The notes beneath the pieces are model-generated. The model worked only from the letters and a program-made list of their open reading frames with translations, did no database searches and had not been told where the DNA came from. A stretch of DNA of 64,000 bases from Acridotheres tristis. Taxonomy: Eukaryota; Chordata; Aves; Passeriformes; Sturnidae. Of the stretch, positions 13,190 to 25,363 are shown in pieces. Position 1 is the first letter of the stretch. Every line of letters starts with the position of its first letter. Both the position numbers and the translations under genes were made by a program. The stretch covers positions 52,627,154 through 52,691,153 of the forward strand of contig CM072887.1 in assembly GCA_037013685.1 (NCBI GenBank). Direction: 5' to 3'.

Positions 13190-15480
13190 GACACTTGTAC
13201 AGGAGAGCTGGAGTTCACTTTAACATAGGAGCCAGGTCCTTGGTATATAAGGTGCAAGAAAATGAAATTTTAAAATGAAGAGGGGATTAGAAGAACACAT
13301 GGTTAAAAGCGTGGATTGCTATGTCAAATGAAGACATGGAGATTCTGGGTCACCAAGTGAAGATGATGAGAAGAATCAAAGAATGAAAAATAGACATGCA
13401 GTGACTGCAGAGTAAATAGAGTGGCAACAAGAAATTCCAATAATACATGGACTTCTACACAAAGAGGGGTGGCCTGGCTCACTGGAACATCAAATTGCAA
13501 ACAAAAGCACTAACAGTGGTCATGTAAGAAATATGGTAGAAAGGAAAAAATTCATGGGGTCACTAGCAGGCATCATCCTAGAATACAAGTTCAGGGGGAA
13601 GACAGCTAATAACAAAGTAACATTACATGCTACATAGCATTTAAAAACTAATCAAAATGAAACTCCATCTCACCGAGGTCTGGAGCTTGGTGAGATCAGG
13701 AAGATTGAGTGCTGGAACCACCATGCATGGCCAGACTACAACAATGCTGACAGCAGCACACCAGCAAGATCAGCAAAAGGCATGCTGCAAGATTGATTAG
13801 GGGGGGATTTCAACTCCTCTCAGACAGACTGAGTAAGCAGACTACAAAGCTGAGACCAAAGTATCAGATAACTGTCAAAGGCTGTTCCATGGAACTGCAG
13901 GTAAGGGAATCTGCATGAAGAGCTGCTCCCTTTGGCTCAGTCTGGAGCAGCAAGAATCATCTACTGCTGCATCCTGCAGCTGCAGAACCACTGTGCATCA
14001 GTGACCATAACAGAGTTAAATTAAGCATCCCTACAGGAACAATGAAACCCAAGGGATCTACTACTGTCATGCTTAACTTCAAATAGTGTAACTATACAAA
14101 AATGAGAAAGCTTGTTAAAAGGAATCTCTAACAGACAGCTATGAGAAATAAAATCTGACTGGCAGCATCAAAGCTGTTTAACAACAACCACATGGAAAGC
14201 ACAGAAACAATATTCACCACCATTCAGAAAAACTTGATAAGAGCAAAGGGACATCAGCAAGGCTCACTGCAGCTTTCTAGAAGCAAAAAGGCATCCCCTT
14301 CAATAAGCCAGCACCAGGCCCAAATGAGGAAAACAGAAAAGACTGTAAACTCTGGCACTTCAAATGTAGGAAGACAGGCCAGAAAGAACTGTTGGAACAG
14401 CTAGAAAAGAGAATCAAATGAGTAATGATTCATTTCTTCAAACACATCAGAAGCAGGAGATCTGCCAGAGTGACGAATGATGAAGGTATAAGGGGAGATA
14501 CAGAGAGCACAATGCTATCACAGAGAAGCTTAACAAAATCCTTGGCTCTAGTGTGAACTGTGGAAAAATCTTGGGGTGTTCCCATGCTGGAATCCTTTGT
14601 GAGGGACTTGATAAATGTCTCTGAATCTGATGGGACTTTTCACAGAATAAAGAGACAAATGATCAGTGAGAAGTGGCTTGGGACCATAAAGTATCACTCC
14701 AGAGGTCTAATCAAATTCAAAAAGCTAAATTACTAATGACCATATACAACCTCTAAATTGGAGCTGCTTTGGTAGGTGAGAATTGCAGTATGGCTTTAAA
14801 AGAAAAGTCAGAGATTTGAGTAATTTAAGACTATATAACACTGATGACTGTTCTGGATAAATCAGGACAGATAAGAATGAAGATGAGATTTAGGAAACAT
14901 CAACACAGCAAAAGAAAATCCCTCCCTACTGATTTCTTGGACTTACTAGGAAGGATCAGACAAAAAGTTTCAGGGAAATGCAACAAGAATCATCATAGGT
15001 ATAGAACAGTTTCCATAAAAATAATCTATAACCCTTTGAAGATGGAAAAGACACCAGAAAGTAGGAACATGGTGGAAAGCTTACAAAAGCATCTTGTCCA
15101 ACAACAATCAGGATGCATTCAATAGCAGAAGCAAACTTCAAAACAGGAGAGAAACAGGTTCTCTAGTCACAGAGGTAGCAGATGTTTAGAACTCCTTGCC
15201 AAACTGATGTTTTGAAAGCTGAAAGTTTATGTGGGCTCAAGCAAAGACTGAAAAAGTTCACAAAATACATCCTCTGAGGGTTACCAAATTTATAGAGCCA
15301 CATCTGGCTCAGGAAGTCCCTGAACTGAAAACAGCTGGAGGCGTGAAGAGTACTGGGGGAAGTACCACATGCTTGCTTTGTTCTGACTCTCCTCTAGGCG
15401 TCCAATTAAAGCCTCCACTGGAGGCAGGATATACGGGACTACATGAACCCTTGATCTGCTCTGATAGAGCCATGCCTACC
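13190..15480 (+). mobile_element. Fossil CR1-lineage LINE, long decayed copy
   Basis: A roughly 2.3-kb stretch matches, in the right order, phrases I know from old sauropsid CR1-lineage LINEs (the type common in turtles and kept as relics in birds). An endonuclease-region part lies near 13320-13700 (GATTCTGGGTCACCAAGTGA; CTCACCGAGGTCTGGAGCTT). Next comes AACTATACAAAAATGAGAAA near 14090, then ACATCAGAAGCAGGAGATCT near 14445. Reverse-transcriptase-region sequence lies near 14580-14900. Then come CAAGAATCATCATAGGTATA near 14984, AGAACTCCTTGCCAA near 15187, and a 3' end with GGCAGGATATACGGGACTAC near 15424. Stops and frameshifts break every frame, so no ORF2 product can be made. The element is old and inactive. 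Both boundaries are approximate; the 5' limit is the less certain. It lies antisense to ARID1B, the orientation in which LINEs are usually tolerated in introns. Confidence 0.78.
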
Positions 15481-17421
15481 TTCTCGCCTCTTTGCAAAGA
15501 CAGTCAAGTCCCCAGAAAAAACAATGAAACTGACCTGCAAGATACTAGGTAACAAATGTAAGCAACCTGAAGAGACAATAACACTTCGACTTCCAAAGCT
15601 GAGATTGCCCCATTTTCTTTATTTTCCCAAGCAGAAAACATTTTTCCAAGCAATCTGCTTTCAGACACTGGTTTAAGGAAGGGTACCAGGCTCTTGTTCT
15701 GATCCTACATATTAGCTACTCATCTTAGAATTTTTCTCCATGTCCTCCCAATCCAAACTGTTTGAATAAACAACCAAAAACCACCACCTAAAATACAGCA
15801 ATAATCATAATGCTACATGTGTGTTTGGATGCTGTTCTTTTCAGTGCAGAGACTCATCACTACTGCCTTAGCAGAACACTCCCTATAACTACTGTGGCTA
15901 TTTAAATAAATAACAAACAACAACATGCAAATAAATCCTCCTGCTTTACTGATGGGGATCACAAGATACCGCTTATGGACAAATGTTTATTAAACAGCAT
16001 ACAAAAAAAAAAAGCTTAATTAAAATCTCCCCAGAACAAAACAAATCTAAAGCCAATTACTTACAATGCTTGGAGTGAATGGCCCAAGCATCCTCTTTCT
16101 TCATAAAGTAAACCCTCCCTCCCCTTCTCCCTTACACCCACATTTTTCTGGCCACACAATGCAGGAGACAAGAATTTGGCAAACTTCATCATGCCTGTGG
16201 TAGTGCAGACATTCTGGGGACAGCTGAAGAGAGAACAGACCTGAGTTTGAATCTATTCCTAGGCAAGCACAGAAACGGTAATAATTATTTTGGACTCCTA
16301 TCTGACTTGCACAATATAAATAGCATTATTTTGGGAGAAGTATGACTGACCATCACTGATTGCACCACTCTGAACACAAAGAAAGAAAGGATGAGAATAA
16401 AAGGAACAAAATTAGCAGCCAAAATGAAGAGATGGGGCAAATCCAATTAAACCTATACCTTAGCCCATTATATTTAATTCTTGTTTGAATAAGGGATCTG
16501 GTGGCAGGCATTCTTTTTCCAGGTAATATCTTGATAGAAATGGAAGATCTAAGCAATTTTTGCATGTACAATCCTGACTGATGTCAAAGAAGAAGGATCA
16601 TTAGACAGCATTAGAGTCATTATAATAATTTTTAAAATTAAAATGTAACAGAATTAGTGTGTTAGCATAGGTACACTAATAATACCAGCAATATGCAGCT
16701 ACTGCCCTTTTACACCATCCTGATGGCTACATCCAGTCAATAATGGAAGGAGCTTTACATGTCCCCTATGACAAAAAGCTCTGCGAAGTCGCTCTGGGAT
16801 CCACTGCAACACCTTAGATACCATGACATGCTCACTACAGGGGAAGAGTCCTGCCCACATCCTTGCTTCTCCCTGAAATCAATAGAATGTGCCAGAAAGT
16901 GAGGCATGTTACTGGATATCCATTACCCTGGATGACACTGGTAGAAGGCAACAACACAACCTGGAAGCTGTGGACCACAGTGTCATGATATAAAAATCTG
17001 GGGGAAAACAGGTTTGTCTGGCCTGATCAGCATTAAGACCAGCTTACAGAGAAAAGTAAAACTGAACTTCAGGGACAGGGGTGCCACTCAGAAGAAAGGG
17101 TGGCACTATCTGGTTCAATGGCCAACTTTGCTGAGGAACAGTGAGACAGAATATTGTGAAACAAGTACCATCCTGGGTAATAAAATCATAAGTAACATTC
17201 CACTTTCTTAGTACCTGTAACACTGTAATTACATAGAAATTAGAATTTTAAAATGTATAGTGAAGGGCAATCTCAGAAAAATAAAACCCTACCACCTGGT
17301 ACTTTTACATTAGGAGTAAAACAGCATATTCCTTCAGTTAACAAAAGGTTAACGAAAGTATGTAATTCTACTTATTTTAATTTTGCAGTGGTCAATTCAG
17401 TTATAACTTTAAAGAAAGATG

Positions 17422-17549
17422 TCACTCAATTCCTATCAAACCCTCAAATAAAACACTTGTGATTTCTGAAACAAATTCAGTTGTTTCACTCAGTTCCTAT
17501 CAAACCTTCAAATAAAACACTTATGATTTCTGAAACAACTTCTGTTTCA
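17422..17549. repeat. Two-copy 64-bp tandem duplication
   Basis: Copies 17422-17485 and 17486-17549 share TCACTCARTTCCTATCAAAC, then CTTCAAATAAAACACTT and GATTTCTGAAACAA, with a handful of substitutions. The join is exact head-to-tail. It is a local duplication of moderate age in the large ARID1B intron, with no coding meaning seen. Confidence 0.9.
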
Positions 17550-20500
17550 GTTTTAGATTTCCAAAGTCAGACCTCTGCCAAACCCCAAGTATTTTCCTCC
17601 AAATATTCAAACCATGCATTTCTCCATACTTTCCAATAGAAAGCTGTAATGGAAAACTAACTCCCTGACTTTCACACACTTAACAAAAAGATCTGGTTCA
17701 TATCTAGAACTTCCAAATTCACATAAGCCCAGGTCTTCATCTGTATGTTTAGCTAAACTATAGGAAGAAGAAAAATATAATATGCTTATACAGCATAAGG
17801 AAATCCTCTGGCACATGTTCAGTGAATATTCTGTCACAGTTAGGGGCAGCATGGTCTCCTGTCTCAAATCAACATGTTCAACCCCAACATGCTTGCACAC
17901 ACAGTCTTAATGAAGGCTAAAAATCCTTCTCACTGAATGACAAAAAAGAAAAAAAATCTAAAAGGAAACCAAGTAGAAAGCTGGGTGTTAATGTCAAGGC
18001 TATTAATCAGAGGTAAATCCGAAATCCTGATGCTACGGCATTTTATTCATCCATTCTATAAATTCCATTACTTCTTCTCACTTAGCTTTGACCTTTTGAC
18101 AATTCATTGGTCACAATGTTCACCTGTGTTACTGTCTTTCCTACACTGCTTGCCTTTACACTGAAGTATGAACTTTAAAATCTTATTAACAGCCTTTAAA
18201 ATATTAACACTGGGCTTGATATTGGTCCACCCTGTGACCCAAAACAAGGAAGCAAAAGCATAAAAAGCATGTTTCTGTGTCACAATAATACAACAATAAT
18301 CCCCATTCCAGAACTTGCAAGGTAGTGGATTTTGCAGAGTCATTAAATGCATGCCTATGTTGAAGACTGCAGTGCAGCACAGAGATCTGCAAACTAGCTC
18401 AGACACTGGCAGGAGCCTACACCAAAAGCTGTGCTCAGCTGATTTGCCATGCTCCATAGAAGGGTGAATTAGGTCAAAGGGAGACCCACACTCTTACAGC
18501 CAGACTGCTTCTTGTACACAAGCCAGTTCATTTAAAAAGGTAGCTCAACCCTCTTCACGAGACGCTGCAGTCTGCAATGCAGTCATACCCAGTACTACAG
18601 AAAGGACAGGACTTACACACACGCCTGTAATCCCCCTTTCCCCAAGAAGTACACAACAGCACAATTACACCACTTGTCAGTGCAATGTATATGGCATCAC
18701 ATATGTACCTGTCATAAGGTGTTCTCTATATACTGCCTTTTACTGTAGCTAAAATCAAAGCAACATGAGCTAACCAATTATTAATACAGGCAATTTTCCT
18801 CGCCCAAAAAAAAGCCCCAAAACAACCTACCAAAAAAAAGTGTAAAAAATCTAAGATTACATGATTAAGGAACTCTCCAGTCAGAAAATATAGATGTTAA
18901 AGTTCCAAAAGCAACATTAACTGAGCCATGTTACACATATATAGCATCTTCTCTTTCTGATTTATGTTGTCAAAGGCATTTCATAAAATACAGAGGATGT
19001 GAAATGTGGCTTAGTTAATGTGGCTGCTAGAATCTTATCATTTATGTTTTCTGACTTCTTAGCTGTGCAACCTTCACATCTTATTAACATAGTTTTTTGC
19101 ACAGACTGTAGTATGGAATAGTACTTATGTTTTATGTATTGATATATTTTTGATGTACTGAGATTTTGAATAAGTTTGCTATTCTTCATGATGAGAGCCA
19201 AATAAATAAAGACTACTACCACAAAATAGTCAATCATTTATAGGGAAAAGCAATATCTCTCCTTCCAAAAAAGAACACTTTGATTCCCCTGTCAGAAATT
19301 GATGAAAACTACCTCTGCTGTAAATGCTAAATCTATGCCAATATCACAACCACCTCCCACTCCCACCTTCCCCTAAAAACAACAAACAAAAATAAAAAAT
19401 TTGCATGTTTCAGATAAGCTAAAATTAGTTTCAAGAGAGAGGTAAACAGCTGAGTCTAGAAACAAAAGGAAGAATTTTTTCCTACAGCAGTGTTGATTCA
19501 CACAGTGCATTACAGCTTGAACTAACGCAACATTTGGTCCATTCTGCAAGTTAAGGGATGAAAATATAATCTCCAGTAGGAGATTTCCACATTGCTGCAT
19601 CTATGTTCTCAGACTGACACTATAGAGAAGACTAAAACTTTGTAACAGAATTGTTTTTAGAAGAGCTATTTTGATATATTGCATAACAAATAGAGAGAAA
19701 TCATAGGGCCTACATACACATAGACACTCTTAAGTGATGAGTCAGGTAAGATACCTATTCTTATACTCTGCCTTCCTTTTTTTTTTTTTAAGTGATCAAA
19801 AGAATTTAAAGAGATCATGCAATCTGCTTAAGTAATAGATTTCCACTTTATAAACCAATATAAGGAAAAGCACATCAGAAGTGTCACAACCTGATGTCTG
19901 TGGTGATTCTACTGGTTGGGGCTTCAGTAAAAAACTTGAAGGAAACCTCATCTCTTGCTGCGTGAGTAGCATGAAATTCACCTATGAAATGCCAGCCATT
20001 AAAGAAAAATGCAATAACCTATATTTAACTGACTTTTAATCACATAACAAATAGTTTCTTACAGGGCACTTCTTGAGCATCCATGAATGGAATAAACAGT
20101 GATCTCTGATCCCCGAATCCTCTAGTTGCCATTTATTTTCCAGGAAATTTGGAACAATTTTGACCACTAGTTCCCAAATGGTGATTAAAATAAAATAGGG
20201 TTAAAAAAAAATATAGAGAATCTTATTTCTTCAGACAAATTCTGCAATGCCATTCAAACCTTCTAAAGCAGGGAACACAAATGAGAGGTATGGGTTGAGT
20301 TTGAATAGCAGATAATCCAGCTGCATTGAGTAATCCTCCAATTTTATACCTTTATACACAGAGAGACACCTAACACTTAACTACTGGAGACTGTAAAATC
20401 CCCCAATGAAATAGCTTTCAGTCCAGATTTCTTTTGGTACATTGTCTTGGTAGGAGGAAAAATTGCAAGCATTCTTTATTCTCAGTAGTGAGAAAAGGCA

Positions 20501-20899
20501 GAATGTGCATACACCCTGTTTATCATTGCTTCCCTGGCATCTTGCACACCCTTGAGTTTTCTTTCTTTCTTCCTTCCAGTCTTTCAAAAGAAAAGGGTGC
20601 TTTTTAATTAATTCATGTTCTCCTCCAAAGATATCAATCTTGATGAATACTGTCTTTACCATTCCTGAACTCAATGGCATTCAGAACTAAATCATTTGAG
20701 ATCGTTCAGAGCCCTTCACTGTATCTCTTAAAACAGCAGGAGAAGAATATAAAAGATCTTCCACAGGGAGCAATGCCACACACTCTTAAGCAAGCTAAGC
20801 CTTTCTCTTCTTTTCACCTAAACTTGTCCAGTTCATGGGGCTTCACAGACCCTTACAGTGCACACCCTTACACCCAGTATGTAGAGAGACTCTAAAAGA

Positions 20900-21196
20900 G
20901 AGCTGCAGAGGGTTTTTGTACAACAGCATGTAGTAATAGAACAATAGGGCATGGCTTCACACTGAAAGAAGGCAGGTTTAGATTAGGTATTAGGAAAGGA
21001 TGTGAGAATGGTGAAGCATTGGAACAGGTTGCCCAGAGAAGTTCTGGATGCCCTATCCCTGGAAGTGTTCAAGACCAGGTTGGATGGGGCTTTAAATAGC
21101 CTAGTCTACTGGAAGGTGTCCCTGCCCATAGCAGGGTGGTTGGAATTTGATGATTTTTAAGGTCCCTTCTGACCCAGACCATTGTATGATTCTATA
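20900..21196 (+). mobile_element. CR1 LINE 3' end, 5'-truncated
   Basis: This is a typical avian-type CR1 3' fragment. It runs from the end of the reverse-transcriptase frame through the 3' UTR. Diagnostic phrases are GGCAGGTTTAGATTAGGTAT (20972-20991), GGAACAGGTTGCCCAGAGAA (21021-21040), ATCCCTGGAAGTGTTCAAGA (21055-21074), and GAAGGTGTCCCTGCCCATAG (21112-21131). It ends in ATTGTATGATTCTATA, a single unit or so of the ATTCTATG tail that CR1 uses in place of poly(A). It is about 300 bases long, moderately diverged, with a small deletion near 21000. It carries no coding capacity. It is the clearest evidence for a sauropsid genome. Confidence 0.93.
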
Positions 21197-24100
21197 CTAC
21201 AGTTTAGTAGTGTCTTAGTACAAAGTTATCTGCCAAGGGGTGCACCAATTTCTGGTCTTTAACAGAGAACCCCTCTGGTTTTGGCACAAACACCTTTGAC
21301 AAGGTTATCACTTTTGAGCTAACCCCCATAAACAGCAGACCAGCAAGGCATCTTTTGTTCTGGTCCTCCACTGTGTTAATGAGTATCAGACTTTTAATCA
21401 AGAAAAACTTGCAATGAACATAAAATGACAGAAGAGATTTACAGCTCTTTCTGTTCGCATTATGGATTTGAATCCCCAAGTAGTGTCCACAGCACAAGAG
21501 GTCAGTCAACACACAAAGAGAAAGGGATGACCTCCCATATCTATCATTTAGGTTCAGCAATACCTGTGATAAATTTAGTCATTTGTACAGTCCAAATTCT
21601 CCTAGTTTCTTCTATTATAGCAGAATCAAAATCATACTTTTCATCTGGACACTAAAAATTCCCCACAGCAAGGAATCCTGAGGCAAAGAGAATACTGGCT
21701 GAACTAACAGTAAGAAAATGTGATTACGTTTCTACCCATCCAGGACAATTTATTATCCTGCAGCATAGCATTAACTGCCTAAGATCAGGATCCCACTCCT
21801 GTTGAATAGTTCCTCAATATTATTTTGAAGGTACTTATGCTGGCTTAGAAAATCAAGAAATACAGAGCAACTCCTATCTGAAACCTTTCTTCTTTAAATG
21901 AATTTGATCAAACTGCACCACCAATAAAACCAAAACCAACCAAAACAATTTTAAAAAAAGGTAATATGTAGATCTTTTCTGTGATGGCTTTTCTTTCCCT
22001 TTCCCTGCTGGGAACAGATAAAAACCAGTCAGCCTCTTAAACAGGAGTACTTACATATCAGCTATGATTCCAGATATTCCTGCAAGTATTTTTAAAAGAA
22101 AACTTTCAAATCATTCCTTGTAGTCACGGAGTTCAGATATTTGATTTATTCTATTTCTATTATTTAATTTGACCTATTACTTAGCACTGGAAAACATCAA
22201 AAGAACTCTGACAGAAACATCAAAGACATCTATCTTATAAATTCATAGCTGAAACCATATAGCATATCATAATTTTAAAAATAATTACAGCTTTATTATA
22301 CTCAAAATAAGATGATTACTGTAAATTATTCCTCCTATCAGTTACCACAAGTAAGTTTTAGAAACATCTGCTAAATGTAAGTATCTGGATACAGTTAATC
22401 CAATTCATGTAACATTATACTCAAAATGGAACAGAAAAACAAATGAGAACCTTTAAAGTCCTAACATAACTTATGAAAAATTACCTGTTTTGCTTAATTG
22501 AAAATAGGCCCCTTAAAAACCTATGAAGAATCAACAACCAAATTCATATATTCATTCTACCCAACTACTAGAACTTTTTTAAAATTAACATTGCATCTAA
22601 ATTTAACTCAAATATTGTGCTTCATCTGTTAATGTTCATAATACCTACCATTCTTTCAAAGCATGCAAGCATCTCCAGCATATCCACACATGCTCCTTCC
22701 TTTCTTGAAAGCTCAAGCCCCCCTTCCCCAAAGTCTTGCTGTTTCGGGCTATTATCTGAACACCTATTTTGTTTAAACATTCACAAAACAAATCCCTACA
22801 CACACAAGAAAATGTTTCCTTCTCATTTATGTCCAGACTGAAGTAATATCTATCTGTACACAAAATTAACACACAAGTGTATAATTGTAGTTTTATGCTC
22901 AAGTGCCCCAATTATGCACTTTGAAACACTTTAAAGGATCCATCAGGAACATTCAATACCTCCAAACTGTAAAGTCTTGAAGAGTATCTTTTGACAAGAC
23001 AGCTGCATTATGGAGAAATCTTTCAGCTAAAAACAAAGAAACCAATCAGCTTTGGGTTTTTTTTTCCTCTAGGATACTCAGGCAGTAAAGAATGGTGGGA
23101 CCTATCTGGTGCAGTGCATTTTGCCACAACTAAGAGACAAACAGGAAACTGAATAGTTTGTTTTGCTTTTGTGTAATATGTCCCAGGTAAGCACAGGAGA
23201 CCCAGCCTCCAGACTGTTTGGAAAGCTGATTAAGAAAGAACATTTGCAACAGACAAGTGAGGACCTTACACCTTCCTCACTTCAGCCCCAAGTCAACCGC
23301 AACTCCCCCCACACTTGGTGAACATTCATCTTCTGCCTTCTAACTTCTTCTTACAAAATGTTTTAAGAAGCAGTTTGTTCAAAAAAGGAGTGCAGGAGGT
23401 GACAACAGTTTTTTGTTACATAAATAAATTTCTCTGCACATGTGGTGGAGAAGGGAAATCTGTGTTAGCCCATCTGACTTTGCACTGAAATGGGTTACAG
23501 GTGCTCACACAATGCATTACACTCTTTCACACAGACTGGTGATAAACTTGCCATATCCTTCATGTTACAGTTTATTAGAACCACTGTGTTGTTCATGACA
23601 GGGGGTAAGCGGGGGGATGTCCCAGCAAACACAAGACAAGGAGACAAACTTGTTTCACATGACAAACACATACCAAGCTCTTAATAAATAATAGGTGAGG
23701 AAATCAGGAGTGGTAAAAACAGCGGAAGAAGAACATAGACAATTCATTACATAAAAAACATACTAAGAAAAGGGCTTCAGGCTGACTCAAAGATGGCTAA
23801 GTAGTGAGGCCATGTTAGCAAAGGTTTTCCTCAGTAAAACCAAGACACAGTAGCTTACAATGAGAAAATGCAATGCCCTGTGCAACTCATATGGGATTTA
23901 GCATCAAGTGTCAGGGGCATGTAGTCACTGTTGACCATCAGCAAAGAGGTAAGATTAGCCCATTTGTGATCTCAAAGAGCGATCACAGGTACCAGGCAGA
24001 GTGAGACAAAATTCCAGCTACTGTTGCAGTTCTTTAGTGGGGCCAACAGAACGCTATGTTTTTCCAAGGGTGATGGAAAGCCCACACATTTTCAGGAAGG

Positions 24101-25325
24101 CGCCATTCAAAGCTGTTCTAGAAAAAAAGCCATGCAGAAATGCTCCCAAGCTCCTCATCCAATGCCCTGTGTGGGTTCCTGTCTCACAGCTGCCCAGTGT
24201 CCACCTCTGCAGGCTGAGGAGCTGCAGAAAGGTCTCCTGACAGCAGGCACTACGAAAGACACAGTGCGAGTTGATCACATTTTGTATAATGCTCCAGAGG
24301 CAACAGCACCAACACAACTGGTCTACAGCTGCAAGCCAATCTGTCTGCTGCCACAGAAGCCCCACTCCTTCACCCAACCTGTCAGTTCTCCCTGACTCTC
24401 TACCAAGGGTTCTGCCACACTCAAACAGCAGAAGGCTAATGGACAGCCAAAACAATTCCGCATGATCAGATGAACCCAGCAGCGACAAGAGGGAAGTGGC
24501 ACTGAAGGTACCAGCTGGGCTGGCTTTGGCTGCTGTTGAACTGCAGATTCTTTGGTTTTGGTTTTCCGTGGCTCTTCTCATCTCGTGAATCCAAATCCAC
24601 AATTCTCACTTTCCAAAGAAGCATCCCATGTGCAAAGTAACAACTTCCAGCTCTCCATGCAGAGTCCTTCTAAGGGAGAGGTGCCACGAGAAAGCTGCTG
24701 CACTACCAACTGAAGCTACAAAAGAAGCCTCTCCTTGACTTTCAGGGAGGACACTGGCTTTTCAGATCTCAAACTCAAGACACTCAAATTCTGCCATAAA
24801 ATTTAATCCACTTTAAACAGAAAATAATTCATTGCTGCTCTCACCCAGAGTGACATCCAAAGGAAAGTAGTGATGATACAGGGAAGGGGACATACACACA
24901 ATTCACTCTCCTTCTTTGCAGGACAAAAGCAAATACTTAATTCATTTCAGGGACATTCTTAGCATGAAAGTGAAGTGTAAGTGGGTAATGCCCATTTAGA
25001 TTCGTTCTTGAATACTATTAGGGTAATGATCACTTATCTATTTTGGTTGTTAGGTATTTCAATCTCTTGTTTGGTTTGGCAATCTTCCTCTGAGTACCAG
25101 TTGTACTTTAGTGGCTACAGCGTAGTCCAGGCATGAGCTTCTAAGATTAAACTAAGCTTCTGATTTTGCAGTTGCATAACTATTTAAAATATTTCAAACA
25201 ATAGGTCAATATTTCTCAGAAGCTGTATATATCTTCCAGAGCACAGAGTTCACACATCCTGAAGAACAGGCTTTTTAATTTAAAACCAGGTATTTTCATT
25301 ACTTAGCTGGCTCTGAAGTATAGAA

Positions 25326-25332
25326 TTTTTTT

Positions 25333-25363
<31 letters not shown>
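25326..25363. repeat. Long T tract
   Basis: Eight T, one C, then 29 T in a row. It is the longest homopolymer in the window. On the ARID1B sense strand it is a long A tract. No recognisable retroposed sequence abuts it on either side. Its length may be unreliable in sequencing. Confidence 0.9.
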
